A stretch of 64,000 bases of DNA from Isosphaera pallida ATCC 43644 (GCF_000186345.1 NC_014962.1:5174450-5238449); one strand, 5' to 3'. Shown: positions 52,491 to 62,394, counted from the stretch's first letter. Numbers and translations: made by a program. The notes: generated by a model not told the origin, from the letters alone.

Positions 52491-53560
52491 GCAACCTTGT
52501 TCCGATGTTGCCCCCCCCTCATCCTCGTCCTTGTGCTTATTATTGGCGGCGCGTCGCGCGGCCTCGGAGGGTCGTTTGGGCTTTGGTCCGCGGTCTGCTG
52601 CTCCTTGCGATCGGCTCCACCCCGCTGGTTGGTCCTGCGACGTTGGCCCAGGTTTCCGATTCGGAACAAACAGAGACGGAGACAGGAACGCAGACGCAAC
52701 CCAACAACGCCGTGCCCACCGCCACGGTTGGAATGCCGATCCGTTTGGAAGGGATCGTGCTGCCAGGTTCGGAACTGGAGGCCACGCCGCTTTCAGACGA
52801 CCGTGGCAATCGTCTGATGGTCCGGGTGGCGCGGGTCGATCGTCACGGGACCGGCTTCCGCTACACCTTCGAGGTGTACGGTCTGGAACCGGGGCGTTAC
52901 GATGTGACCGAATGCCTGCGACGCAAGGATCGCTCCCCCTTAACGCCGGGGGAACTGCCGTCGCTGCCGATCGAGGTGACCAGCGTGCTGCCGGCGGGTC
53001 AAATCGTGCCCAGACCGGTCGAATTAGCCGAGTCGCCGCGTCCGGGGGGCTATTCCCTGGCGATGTTGATCGGCGCGGCGGTGTGGACCCTTGGTCTGGC
53101 TGGGATTCTGCTGGCCGGCCGCACGGCCCGCGTGCGTCGGGGCACGGCGGTTCCTGTGGCGACCCTGGCCGATCATCTGCGTCCGCTTTTGGAACAAGCC
53201 GCCTCCGGGCGTCTGGACCCCCCTCGTCGCGCCGCGTTGGAGCGGGGCCTGCTGACGCTCTGGCGTCGTCGCCTCAACCTGGTGGAGACCGACCCCGTGG
53301 AGGCGTTGGCCCGTCTCAAAGCCCACCCCGAAGCCGGCCCGTTGCTCAATCGTTTGGAGGATTGGTTGCACCGCCCTCCCGCCGAGTTCGAAGGCGGCCC
53401 CGCCGACAAAGCGGCGGTCGATCCCGAACTGCGGGCGCTTCTGAAACCCTATCGCCGTTGGCCCGCGACGGTCTGGGCCGAACTCGACCGGCCGGCCGCC
53501 GCTTCGCCCACCGGCCTTGAAACCGCGGGCACAGCAGGGAAGGGACGATCCTATGAATGA
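52487..53560 (+). CDS. Anchored envelope protein in Bat-type cluster
   Basis: The 357-residue product overlaps the DUF58 gene by 4 nt and the next VWA gene by 8 nt. It has a basic n-region and a hydrophobic segment (about 29-54) that is a signal or anchor, an extracytoplasmic beta-rich part (80-185), a membrane helix (about 190-210) and a cytoplasmic helical tail with Arg-Arg-Ala-Ala-Leu-Glu-Arg-Gly-Leu. The layout and position recall the small DUF4381-like or BatD-like proteins of other MoxR/VWA operons, but I cannot recognise a family motif. GAGGAGC lies 8 nt before the ATG. Confidence 0.75.
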   Translation: MSNLVPMLPPPHPRPCAYYWRRVARPRRVVWALVRGLLLLAIGSTPLVGPATLAQVSDSEQTETETGTQTQPNNAVPTATVGMPIRLEGIVLPGSELEATPLSDDRGNRLMVRVARVDRHGTGFRYTFEVYGLEPGRYDVTECLRRKDRSPLTPGELPSLPIEVTSVLPAGQIVPRPVELAESPRPGGYSLAMLIGAAVWTLGLAGILLAGRTARVRRGTAVPVATLADHLRPLLEQAASGRLDPPRRAALERGLLTLWRRRLNLVETDPVEALARLKAHPEAGPLLNRLEDWLHRPPAEFEGGPADKAAVDPELRALLKPYRRWPATVWAELDRPAAASPTGLETAGTAGKGRSYE

Positions 53561-54524
53561 AACCGACGCGGTTCAGACAACCGAGTTGGTCCTGCGGCTG
53601 ATTCCGGCGTTGAGCTTCCGCTTCCCTTGGATGTTGACTGCCCTGGCGATCCCTGCGGCGCTGGCGGTCTGGGTCTGGCGGCGTCGGGGCGGAGCGGTCG
53701 CTTTGCCGTTCGACCACGGACGCCTTCGCGCCGGATCCCCCGCGCGGTTCTTCGTCAACCTTGCCGAAACCCTGCCGGCCCTCATCCTGGCGGTGGTCAT
53801 TCTCATGTTGGCCGGGCCGGTTCGGTTCTCCGAACCCCGGACCAAACGGGTGATGACGAACATCGAGCTGTGCGTGGACGTGTCTGGCAGCATGATGTCA
53901 CCGTTCGGCGACGGTACCCGCTACGACATGTCGATGAAGGCAATCGACAAGTTTCTGGATAGCCGCCGGGGCGACGCCTTCGGGTTGACCTTCTTCGGCA
54001 ACAATTACTTGCACTGGGTCCCGTTGACCTCGGACGTGTCGGCGATCAAGTGCGCTCCGCCGTTTATGAAGCCGGAGGTGGCCCCGCTCTGGATGTCCGG
54101 GACCGAGATTGGCAAGGCACTGCTGGGTTGTCGGCGCACCCTGGTCGAACGTCAGGAGGGGGACCGGGCGATCATTCTGATCTCCGACGGCGCGAGTTTC
54201 GACCTAGGCGGCGGCAACGACGAGGAGGTGGCCCGGCTACTCAAGCGGGACGGCATCGTGGTCTACGCCATTCACATCGATGAAACCGAGATCCCCGACC
54301 CGATCGTGACCATCTGTTCGATCACCGGAGGGGACGCCTTTGCGCCCGACGATCCGTCCGCGCTGGAGGCAATCTTCAAACGAATCGACCAGATGACCCC
54401 GACCCGCCTAGAAAAGACCCGTCCCGAAACCCTGGACGACTTCATCCCCTATGGCCTTCTGGGCCTGGGGTTGTTGTCAGTGGCGTCGTTGGCCCTGTTC
54501 GGAGCGAGGTACACGCCGTGGTGA
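53553..54524 (+). CDS. VWA membrane protein, BatA/BatB-like (first)
   Basis: The 323-residue product has membrane helices at about residues 25-42, 73-91 and near the C-terminus (300-318), the standard Bat layout with the VWA domain between. The metal-ion site Asp109-Val-Ser111-Gly-Ser113 is intact, and Ile-Ser-Asp-Gly-Ala-Ser supplies the later aspartate. BatA and BatB form complexes at the inner membrane in organisms where they have been studied. AGGGA lies 9 nt before the ATG; the start overlaps the preceding gene and the stop overlaps the next one. Confidence 0.88.
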   Translation: MNETDAVQTTELVLRLIPALSFRFPWMLTALAIPAALAVWVWRRRGGAVALPFDHGRLRAGSPARFFVNLAETLPALILAVVILMLAGPVRFSEPRTKRVMTNIELCVDVSGSMMSPFGDGTRYDMSMKAIDKFLDSRRGDAFGLTFFGNNYLHWVPLTSDVSAIKCAPPFMKPEVAPLWMSGTEIGKALLGCRRTLVERQEGDRAIILISDGASFDLGGGNDEEVARLLKRDGIVVYAIHIDETEIPDPIVTICSITGGDAFAPDDPSALEAIFKRIDQMTPTRLEKTRPETLDDFIPYGLLGLGLLSVASLALFGARYTPW

Positions 54525-55588
54525 GCGACGGTCTAGACCCTTCCTGGTGGAACCTGAGCCTCTCCCTGGGAACCGAGGCGATTCCCCCCCTTCTGCCGGA
54601 ATTGATCGCCGCGGCGCTGGCCATTCTAGGGGCGATGGCTGAGGCTCTGCACGCCCGGCGGGTCGCGCGGGTGGCCCACCTTGCTTTCGGACCTCGGCGA
54701 CGTCCCGCCGCCTGGGCGGTCGCCGCACCCGTGTTTCGAGTCCTCTCGCTGGCGGCGTTGGCTTGGGGGTTCACTACGTTGATCCTCGAACCACCCACGG
54801 TTCACGGCCAGATCGAGTTACCCGACCGTCAAAAGCGGCACATTCTGCTGCTGCTGGACGTGTCGCCCAGTATGAGGCTCAAGGACGCCGGACCCGAGGG
54901 CAACCAAACCCGCCGCCGTCGCGCTGCCGAACTCATGGAGTCGTTCTTCGAGCGGGTGCCAATCTCCCAGGCGTTGGTGTCGATCGTGGCGTTTTACAAC
55001 GGAGCCAAGCCGGTGGTCGTCGATTCCCGCGACCTGGAGGTGATCCGCAACATTCTCAACGACCTGCCGTTAGAACAGGCTTTTCCCACCGGACGCACCA
55101 CGTTGTTCACCGCGCTTGAGGAGGCCGCAGCAATTGCCAAGCCGTGGAACCCCAAGAGCGCGCTTGTGGTGATCGTCACCGACGGCGACACCGTGCCGGC
55201 CCAAGGGATGCCGGTGTTGCCCGCCTCGGTGCGCGACGTGGTGATCGTCGGAGTGGGCGACCCCCGTGTCGGTTCGTTCATCGGCGGTCGTCAGTCGCGT
55301 CAGGATGTCTCGACGTTGCGTTCGCTGGCCGCGCGTCTCAACGGCACTTACCATGACGGCAACGCCAAGCAGATTCCAACCGCCTTGCTCGCCGAGGTGA
55401 TCGGCGTGGAAGAGTCCGGCATCTTCGAGCGTCTAACCCGCCGCGACTACGCCCTGATCGCCTTGGGCGCGGGTGGCTTAACCCTGGCGGGTCTTCCCTG
55501 GTTGTTGCACCGCTTCGGCACCCGCTGGCGTCCCGGCGTGCCGTCGCCCGAACGGCGTCCCCGCCCTCTCGTTCCCGACGACGCTTGA
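54521..55588 (+). CDS. VWA membrane protein, BatA/BatB-like (second)
   Basis: Two adjacent GTG codons (54518 and 54521) can start this gene; the second makes a GTGA overlap with the previous stop. The 355-residue product has N-terminal helices near residues 27-45 and 68-90, a VWA domain with Asp-Val-Ser-Pro-Ser-Met (Asp at about 113), Val-Thr-Asp-Gly-Asp-Thr as the second metal-site block, and a C-terminal helix near 308-328. As the second VWA protein in tandem it corresponds by position to BatB. A gap of 129 nt leads to the TPR gene. Confidence 0.87.
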   Translation: MSDGLDPSWWNLSLSLGTEAIPPLLPELIAAALAILGAMAEALHARRVARVAHLAFGPRRRPAAWAVAAPVFRVLSLAALAWGFTTLILEPPTVHGQIELPDRQKRHILLLLDVSPSMRLKDAGPEGNQTRRRRAAELMESFFERVPISQALVSIVAFYNGAKPVVVDSRDLEVIRNILNDLPLEQAFPTGRTTLFTALEEAAAIAKPWNPKSALVVIVTDGDTVPAQGMPVLPASVRDVVIVGVGDPRVGSFIGGRQSRQDVSTLRSLAARLNGTYHDGNAKQIPTALLAEVIGVEESGIFERLTRRDYALIALGAGGLTLAGLPWLLHRFGTRWRPGVPSPERRPRPLVPDDA

Positions 55589-55717
55589 GCCCCGACCCGG
55601 CTCGCCACCCTCCCCGCTTCTCTCGCCTCAGCCCATTTTCGCCTGGTTCCGTCCGCTTCACCCCCCCCCACGTTTCCCTTTTTCCCTTCCCTCTTCCTTT
55701 CGCACGGAGTCTCGCCG

Positions 55718-56413
55718 ATGCGAACCGTGGCTCTTCTAGCCTGGCTTTTGATCCCGCTGGCGGCGGTGGGCTACCACTACGGCCCCGGCCAACGCGAATT
55801 GGCGCTCGATGAAGCCCGCCTGATTCTGGTCGCCGCCGACCAGGCCGCCCTCGCGGGTCAGTGGGCCGCGGCAGCCAATGGCTACGACGCCGCGCTGGCC
55901 AAGCTGCCAGACGATCAACGCGACACGATCCGCAAGGTACGCTTGGAACGGGCCAAGGTCTGGATGAAGGACGGCAAGTTGCCCGAAGCGCGAGCCGACC
56001 TCGAAGCCCTAGTCGAAGACCTCACCGCCGATCCGGCCGCCCCCGCCCAACTGCTCACCCAAGCGCGTCGCGTCCTGGCCTGGTCCCAGTACCTCATGAC
56101 CTGGCTAATGCGTCTGGAAGGCCAGCCCCGCGCGGAGTGGGAACCCGAAATCGATTCGGCCCGGCAAAACTACCGCCTGCTGGCCGAACAGGCCGACCAA
56201 ACCGAACGACCCGCCGCTGAAGGCGACCTCGAAGCCGCGATTCGCCTGGCCCGTCTTGACCTTGAGGAACTCCAAGGTTTGCCCATCCCCTCCGAATGCA
56301 AGAACTGTAAAAGCGGCCAGTGCAAAAAGCCCAGCAGGAAACCGATGAAGAATCCCACTACCGACAGCCGTAGCGCCGGCTCCGGCCCCCCGCCCGATGA
56401 CTCCGGCTCCTGA
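55718..56413 (+). CDS. TPR protein with cysteine-rich tail (BatC-like position)
   Basis: The 231-residue product has an N-terminal signal/anchor helix (residues 4-18), then helical repeats resembling TPR units: Leu-Ala-Gly-Gln-Trp-Ala-Ala-Ala-Ala-Asn-Gly-Tyr-Asp-Ala-Ala-Leu and Lys-Asp-Gly-Lys-Leu-Pro-Glu-Ala-Arg-Ala. Near residue 196 three cysteines lie in Cys-Lys-Asn-Cys-Lys-Ser-Gly-Gln-Cys, followed by a disordered Ser/Pro tail. Position after two VWA genes matches BatC, which is also a TPR protein, so the equivalence is inferred from order and fold. GGAG is about 10 nt before the ATG. Confidence 0.75.
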   Translation: MRTVALLAWLLIPLAAVGYHYGPGQRELALDEARLILVAADQAALAGQWAAAANGYDAALAKLPDDQRDTIRKVRLERAKVWMKDGKLPEARADLEALVEDLTADPAAPAQLLTQARRVLAWSQYLMTWLMRLEGQPRAEWEPEIDSARQNYRLLAEQADQTERPAAEGDLEAAIRLARLDLEELQGLPIPSECKNCKSGQCKKPSRKPMKNPTTDSRSAGSGPPPDDSGS

Positions 56414-56550
56414 GCCGCGATCCGATCGCCTCCTGTCTCCACCGGAATCGACGGCGACGGGCGGATGGAGTTGAGTGAGGTTAGGATTGGTGTTGAGGTC
56501 GGTATCATTACGCACGATGGTATTTTCACAACCGGAAATGAGTTTATCTT

Positions 56551-59500
56551 ATGAGCGCGCGGCGTGATGTGACAGCGGCGGCGACGCCGCGACCAATCGG
56601 GCGGAACTGGGGCAACGATGGCGCGATCACAGCGCTGGCGGCAGTGCTGGTCACGGTCACGGTCGCGGTGGGGCTCGATCCTCGGGGGACGCCGGCCCTG
56701 GGTCAGTCGGCGGCGACGGGAACGTCGGCGACCACGTTTCGGATTCAACCGCTTCAGCCCGCCCCTGCCATTCGCGCCGCGTCAGGCGGCACGGCGACGA
56801 TGCGCTCGACGGCTCAAACCGTGGGTGGTTCTAACCCGGTCGCGGCCGCGTCCAACGCCGCGGCGTCCCCTCCGGTGGATCCCCAGGTCGCGGCGATTGC
56901 TGCCAAGTATGATCCGTTGGCCAGCTACGCCCGCTCCGGCTCCTCGGAGCTGCCCGACCCGTTTTCTCCGCCCGTCGGCGCGCCTGATCCTGTGACCGAG
57001 CAACGTCTCGCCAAAATCAATCAACGGACGTTTGATCGTCGGCCTTCGGTCATCCTGCGCGCCAAGATCGAACCTATGATTCGGAACAACGGGTCGGACG
57101 TCCCCACGTCCTCCGCGTCGCGTTCGGGCAGCGCGGCCGACAAGGCCACGCTCACCCAGGTGCTGGCGTCCAGGATGATCGTGAGGGGGGACGTGGTGAT
57201 CGAGGCCGACGACCTTGATGCGCTGGCAACCACGCAGGCTGCCACTTCCAACGCGGCTGGAGCCGAACAACCAGCGGACTCGGCGGTGCCCGACCCGTTC
57301 GACAAGGAGTTGGACGCTCTGGAACGCGAGGTAACACTAGGAGAATGGCAAGCAGCGCGCGAGCGCCTGGCCGGGTTCCCCCCGCGATTGGCGATGGCCG
57401 CATATGATCGCATGATTCAAACCTTGCAGACCCCTCGGGAAAGCCGAATGATGCCGGTCATGGTACCGGTCGAGGAGGAAGGGGTCGATCGTTTCTTCTT
57501 CGGTCCCCGCTTCACTCAACAGACCTACGAATTTGGCGAGCGTAACCTATTCACGTTGGCGGATTTGCTAGGGTTGTTACAGGCGACGCCCGGCGACTTC
57601 AAACGCGACCAGGTCGAACCCCTAGGAGCGATCGTCCGCCAGGGGCTCGATGGTGGTTTGGTGACCGAGGAATTGGTGACTCGTTTGCGCGAAGAGATCG
57701 ACCGCGACCCAGCGACCGCCAAACGGGTCATGGAGGCCGCCGACCGCGTCCGCGAGGCCGAGAGGCGGACCGATTCCCAGGACAAGGCCAACACCCAGAC
57801 CAGGGCGAAGACAGTTCCAATGGGACTGACGGCCCGCTGGGTCTGCCGGATTCTGGACGCGGCCGATCTCGACGTGGAACTTGAGCCGTTCCTGCCCAGT
57901 TTGGACCAGGCCCGCGAGGCCGACGACCGCGAAGCGTTCAACCTCTGGGCCAAACTCGGATTGGCCCGGTTCGCTCAGACCGGACGCATCGTCGATCTCG
58001 AAGCGGCCTGGGAGGCGACTCAATCGGCTTTGGCCGTTGGCGAGATCGCCGACGACCAAAAAGCCGACGCGCTGACCCGCGCGGTGGACCTGGCCACCAA
58101 AGTCCGCGAGGAGTTGGGTCGGTCTTGGCTGGTGGAGAGTTTCACTAAGCGCCCCGAGCGAGGTCGGGAAATTCTGGTGGCCATCGGTCGCGGCGTGGCC
58201 CAGGCACTGCTGAGCGAGGAGGCCTCCGACCCCGACGCGCGGCTCAAACGGCTGGAACTTCAGAAGAAGGCGGTGGAGATCCTCCTGGAATCAGCCCCCA
58301 ACCAGGCCGACCAGTGGGGCGACACCCTTGACCTTCTGGCCGCCGGTTGGCTCCGTGAGGCCGAGTTCTCCCGCCGGTTTGACCGCACGCGGGGCGCGGC
58401 CGCGCCAATGAAGCGCGACCGCTTCGGTAATTTCTACTACTCTGACGATGACGACCCCATGACGGCGATGCTCGGCGGCAATAGTCAACTGCCCCGGCCA
58501 ATCCCAGTAGATCGTTTGCTCGACCAAGCCCCTGATTCCCATTGGCTCGCGTTCGTCGAACCGGGTGTTCGACCTCGTTACGCCCGCATCCTGGCCCAAC
58601 TCCACCTCAAGTTCGCCGAGGAGGACAAGGCGTTTCCTTATATCGAACGCCTCGCCGCCACCCACCCCGACCAAGCGCGGGGACTCGCCGAGGAATTCCT
58701 GGTTGTTTGGACCAAAAATCACAAGCTCAACGTCGCGCCCGAGCAGGAACGCAACCCGTATGTGTTCATTTTCGGCTTCGAGCAACGGGCCTCGGGCATC
58801 CCCCTGACCCGCTCCAAGCAGGAGCGCAACCTCAAGGAACTGGCCGAGTATGTCGGCCGCCTTCGCGCCCTGGAGGGATTGGGCGACCTGGACGAACGCC
58901 TGTTGACCGAGGCGTTCACCGCCTGCCATAGTCCGGCGGAAGTCTATCGGATCGAGACGATCGAAACCGTCTTCGGTCCATTCGACCAACTCAAGCCACG
59001 CACCCTGTCCGCCTTCGCCCAGTCGATGCGCGCCAATCTAACCGGTCTGTGGCGCAACCCCGCCGTCCAAAAGACCCAAAAAACCAACCGCAAGCTTCAG
59101 GACATCAAGGCCGAGGTCGCCCGAGGTTACCAGGTCGCCCGCGCCGTGCTGGATCGGGCCACCCAGGTCCATCCCGACGATTGGTCGATCGCCCTGGCTA
59201 CTGCCGCGCTCGCCCACGACGAACTCGAATTCCGCCGCGAGGTGGCCGTCTCCAGCGATGACGTGCCCCAACGCCTGGCGATCTTCGACCGCTTCGCTCG
59301 CGCTGCCCAACTTTATACCCGCGACGCCGCCCACCGCGCCGAGAACGACGAATCGCTCGACCCGTTCCAAATCTGGTTCTATGCGAGTCTGGGGGCGTGC
59401 GACCTAGGACGGATCACCGAGGAGATGGTGGCTGACCCCAACCAGCCTGCTCGAATCAAGGCCGCGTTGGAGGCGATGCCCGCCGAGGTGGCCGAACGTC

Positions 59501-60888
59501 ATCGCGCCCGGTTCGCCTCCGACCTGTTTGCGCGGATGGGAGCGGTCAACCCGGCGGTCAAGTTCCGCTACCTTAAATCGGCCTTCCAAATCATCGGCGA
59601 CCACGAACACGCCCGCGAGGCTCGACGCATCCTCGACTATTACAACGACCTCGTGACCGAAATCCGCCTCGAAACCCACCTTGACGGCGAGTCCTCCAAC
59701 GTGGGTACCGATCGGCCCTTTGGCCTGTTCGTCACCCTGCGGCACACCCGCGAGATCGAACGCGAGGCCGGCGGCTTCGCCAAGTATCTCCAGAATCAAA
59801 ACAACGGGATGATGTTCTATTACAACTATGGCCGTCCTCTGGAGAACTATCGAGACAAGTTCACCGAAGCCGCCAAGAAAGCGCTGGAGGATCAATTCGA
59901 GGTGGTGTCGGTGACCTTTCAGGCGGAGGACGCCGCCGGATCGCGGGCGACCGCCGAGGATGGCTGGCGGGTCACGCCCTACGCCTACCTGTTGCTCAAG
60001 CCGCGCGGCCCGCAAGTGGACCGGGTGCCGCCCCTCAAGCTCGACCTCGATTTCCTGGACACCTCGGGCTACGTCGTGTTGCCGATCGAGTCGCCGCCGC
60101 TGGCGATCGACGCCCGCGGCAAGTCGCCGGCCCGGGGGTTGCCCGAGAAGCTCGCCATCACCCAAACCTTGGACGAACGCCAAGCCAAGCAAGGACGGTT
60201 GATTCTGGAGGTCAAAGCGGTGGCCCGTGGCCTAGTCCCCGAATTCGACGCCTTGCTCGACCTGCGGCCCGACGGCTTCCGAATCGCTTCCAACGACGAT
60301 CAAGGGGTCTCGGTCGTCTCGTTCGACAACGAGGCCGACACAATCGCCGTGACCACCGAACGTCTCTGGACGATCACCCTAGAGGCCCAACCCAGCCAGG
60401 CCGCCCCGCCTAAAGAGTTCCGCTTCGCCACACCACGGTTCGAAACCATCGACATGACTTATCAGCGGTACAACGACGCCGATCTCGTCAAGGTCGAACC
60501 GATCGTGTCGCTGGAGCAACGCTACGGCCAGCCCGATCGGACCTGGATGTGGGCGGTCCCCCTGGGGATGGTAACGGTTCTGGGCGGTCTGGCGGTGCTG
60601 GTCCGTCTGACCCGGCGCGACGACGCCCAGTCGTTCGACGACGTGATGGCGCTGCCCGCGACCCTCGGTCCCTTCGACACCTTGACCCTCTTGAAGGCGT
60701 TGCGCGACCGTCCCCATTGGACTCCCGACCAGACCCGCGCGCTGGAAGCCGAGATCGAGGCGCTGGAGCAACGCTACTTTGCCGAATCGGCCGATCCCAC
60801 CCCCAACGCCGAGCTTCGCGCAAGGGCGGCCCACTGGTTGCGTCGCGCGGGGGTCGAGGTGGTCGAGGAGGGGAACGTCGCAGCCTGA
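56551..60888 (+). CDS. Giant secreted/anchored protein ending MoxR cluster 2
   Basis: The 1445-residue product has an N-terminal hydrophobic segment (about residues 25-44), an Ala/Ser-rich linker to about 150, a very long helical repeat-like body (about 230-1090), a beta-rich segment (about 1100-1320), one membrane helix at about 1330-1352 (Trp-Met-Trp-Ala-Val-Pro-Leu-Gly) and a cytoplasmic tail of about 90 residues. I recognise no catalytic motif. The layout, mostly outside the membrane with a C-terminal anchor, is like a large BatD- or BatE-type partner. The ribosome-binding site is weak. It lies 137 nt after the TPR gene and is the last gene of the cluster. Confidence 0.75.
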   Translation: MSARRDVTAAATPRPIGRNWGNDGAITALAAVLVTVTVAVGLDPRGTPALGQSAATGTSATTFRIQPLQPAPAIRAASGGTATMRSTAQTVGGSNPVAAASNAAASPPVDPQVAAIAAKYDPLASYARSGSSELPDPFSPPVGAPDPVTEQRLAKINQRTFDRRPSVILRAKIEPMIRNNGSDVPTSSASRSGSAADKATLTQVLASRMIVRGDVVIEADDLDALATTQAATSNAAGAEQPADSAVPDPFDKELDALEREVTLGEWQAARERLAGFPPRLAMAAYDRMIQTLQTPRESRMMPVMVPVEEEGVDRFFFGPRFTQQTYEFGERNLFTLADLLGLLQATPGDFKRDQVEPLGAIVRQGLDGGLVTEELVTRLREEIDRDPATAKRVMEAADRVREAERRTDSQDKANTQTRAKTVPMGLTARWVCRILDAADLDVELEPFLPSLDQAREADDREAFNLWAKLGLARFAQTGRIVDLEAAWEATQSALAVGEIADDQKADALTRAVDLATKVREELGRSWLVESFTKRPERGREILVAIGRGVAQALLSEEASDPDARLKRLELQKKAVEILLESAPNQADQWGDTLDLLAAGWLREAEFSRRFDRTRGAAAPMKRDRFGNFYYSDDDDPMTAMLGGNSQLPRPIPVDRLLDQAPDSHWLAFVEPGVRPRYARILAQLHLKFAEEDKAFPYIERLAATHPDQARGLAEEFLVVWTKNHKLNVAPEQERNPYVFIFGFEQRASGIPLTRSKQERNLKELAEYVGRLRALEGLGDLDERLLTEAFTACHSPAEVYRIETIETVFGPFDQLKPRTLSAFAQSMRANLTGLWRNPAVQKTQKTNRKLQDIKAEVARGYQVARAVLDRATQVHPDDWSIALATAALAHDELEFRREVAVSSDDVPQRLAIFDRFARAAQLYTRDAAHRAENDESLDPFQIWFYASLGACDLGRITEEMVADPNQPARIKAALEAMPAEVAERHRARFASDLFARMGAVNPAVKFRYLKSAFQIIGDHEHAREARRILDYYNDLVTEIRLETHLDGESSNVGTDRPFGLFVTLRHTREIEREAGGFAKYLQNQNNGMMFYYNYGRPLENYRDKFTEAAKKALEDQFEVVSVTFQAEDAAGSRATAEDGWRVTPYAYLLLKPRGPQVDRVPPLKLDLDFLDTSGYVVLPIESPPLAIDARGKSPARGLPEKLAITQTLDERQAKQGRLILEVKAVARGLVPEFDALLDLRPDGFRIASNDDQGVSVVSFDNEADTIAVTTERLWTITLEAQPSQAAPPKEFRFATPRFETIDMTYQRYNDADLVKVEPIVSLEQRYGQPDRTWMWAVPLGMVTVLGGLAVLVRLTRRDDAQSFDDVMALPATLGPFDTLTLLKALRDRPHWTPDQTRALEAEIEALEQRYFAESADPTPNAELRARAAHWLRRAGVEVVEEGNVAA

Positions 60889-61184
60889 GCTGTGGCGGAT
60901 AACGTGAGAAGATCAGTGAGTGCGTGTCGCGTGACGTTCGACCGTCGCGTTGATCCCGCCGGTTCACCGGTCATTCCACCTTGACGAATCATCTCCTCCG
61001 ATCCAGAGTGAATGGATCGGATGGACGTGTCGGTTCGCGTGGTGGAGTTGGAGTCGAGTAGGGCAAACCGGGGTCGTTCGGTCCCTGATGGTGAGGAGGT
61101 TGGATCATCGCCGCGCCGAGTTCGCTTTCCTCGTCCCCCCTACCCGCCACTCCCGCGCCGTCGGCAACGGCCACGGCCACGCGG
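60889..61184. other. Gap between giant gene and transporter gene
   Basis: About 296 nt without a supported gene. A perfect GAGGAGGT lies at 61093-61100, followed 4 nt later by ATC ATC in the transporter frame; no ATG, GTG or TTG follows in that frame until the GTG at 61185. Confidence 0.5.
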
Positions 61185-62126
61185 GTGGAGATCGGTCCCT
61201 CGCCGGCGAGCCGTTCCAAGCCGCTGGACGCCGCTGGCCTGGGTGCGGCGGTGCTTTGCTGCGCCATATGGGGCGGCAACGCGGTGGCGGTCAAGTTCAC
61301 GGTGCCCGACGTGCCGCCTTTGGCCTGCGCGGGGTGGCGGTTTTTGCTGGCGCTGCCGATCCTGGTGGCGGTCTGCCGCTGGACCGGACGCCCTCTCGCC
61401 GTCCCCCGCGCTGCCTGGGGAGTGATGGCGATCCATGTTGCCTTGACAATCGTTCAAATCGGTTCGTTCAACTGGGGCACTGCGCTGGGCCAAGCAGGTC
61501 GGTCAAGCGTGTTCATCAATGTGCATCCCCTAGTCGTCGCGCCGTTGGCCTGGCTGTGGCTAGGGGAGCGGATGACCGGACGCGGGTTGGCCGGGCTGAT
61601 CGCCGCGGCGCTGGGAGTGGCGGTGCTGGTCTCCGAGCCGATCCTCCGCGGCGGCGGCTCGCTGACCGGCGACCTCATCGTGCTGGCCTCGGGAATTGTG
61701 TTTGGTTGTCAAACCGTCTTTCAGAAAAAAACCTTTCATCGGATTCCCGCGCCCACGATGTTGTTGTGGCAGACAATCGGAGCAATGCCGTTTTTTTTAG
61801 CGCTTAGCTGGCTGATCGACGGGACGGTGGTGGAGCGTTATTCGCACCAAGCGATGCTTGGAATCTTATATCAAGGTATCATGGTTTCGGGCTTTTGCTT
61901 CACGGTCTGGATGATCCTGCTGAATCGTCACCCAGCTGGCCAGCTGGCGACGTTGGCGTTTCTCACGCCGCTGTTTGGGATCACCTTCGGCTGCCTAGCG
62001 CGGGGGGAACCATTCACCTGGCCTTTGGGCTTGGGGGCAGCGCTGGTCGGTCTGGGGATTCATCTGACCGCCTCAGGCAGCGCGTCGGCCCGGCGCGGAG
62101 CTTCCTGGGAAGATCGGTCGAATTGA
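61185..62126 (+). CDS. EamA/DMT-family transporter
   Basis: The 313-residue product has about ten membrane helices in two EamA halves. The first half starts with Ile-Trp-Gly-Gly-Asn-Ala-Val-Ala-Val-Lys-Phe, the second with Gly-Ile-Val-Phe-Gly-Cys-Gln-Thr-Val-Phe-Gln. The GTG at 61185 is the only standard start in frame, but a strong GAGGAGGT lies about 85 nt upstream with no usual start codon after it, so the N-terminus may be longer. EamA proteins export or import small metabolites or amino acids; the substrate is unknown. The C-terminal tail is hydrophilic. Confidence 0.88.
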   Translation: MEIGPSPASRSKPLDAAGLGAAVLCCAIWGGNAVAVKFTVPDVPPLACAGWRFLLALPILVAVCRWTGRPLAVPRAAWGVMAIHVALTIVQIGSFNWGTALGQAGRSSVFINVHPLVVAPLAWLWLGERMTGRGLAGLIAAALGVAVLVSEPILRGGGSLTGDLIVLASGIVFGCQTVFQKKTFHRIPAPTMLLWQTIGAMPFFLALSWLIDGTVVERYSHQAMLGILYQGIMVSGFCFTVWMILLNRHPAGQLATLAFLTPLFGITFGCLARGEPFTWPLGLGAALVGLGIHLTASGSASARRGASWEDRSN

Positions 62127-62394
62127 CCGGAGACGACGCAAATTCAGCTGACGCCGACACCTTGACAGTGGCCAACGGTTCTGGGAACTTCGCCGAATCC
62201 TCCCACTCAACCCCCTCCTCTCGCCGTTGCAATCGCGCGGCGTTCCCCTACGCCCTATTGTTAATCTGTGGATTTTAATCTGAACAAGTTCCCACTGTGA
62301 ACGAATCCCTCCGCCGCCTGCGCTCTTGGTTGGTCGCGGTCGGTCGGATGCTTCGAGGGTTCATTGGAGGGGACGCCTCCGGAGACGACCCGAG
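62127..62394. other. Short intergenic region before amino acid permease
   Basis: This 268-nt gap contains an A+T-rich stretch near 62258-62285 that could hold the promoter of the next gene. No gene is supported. Confidence 0.4.
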
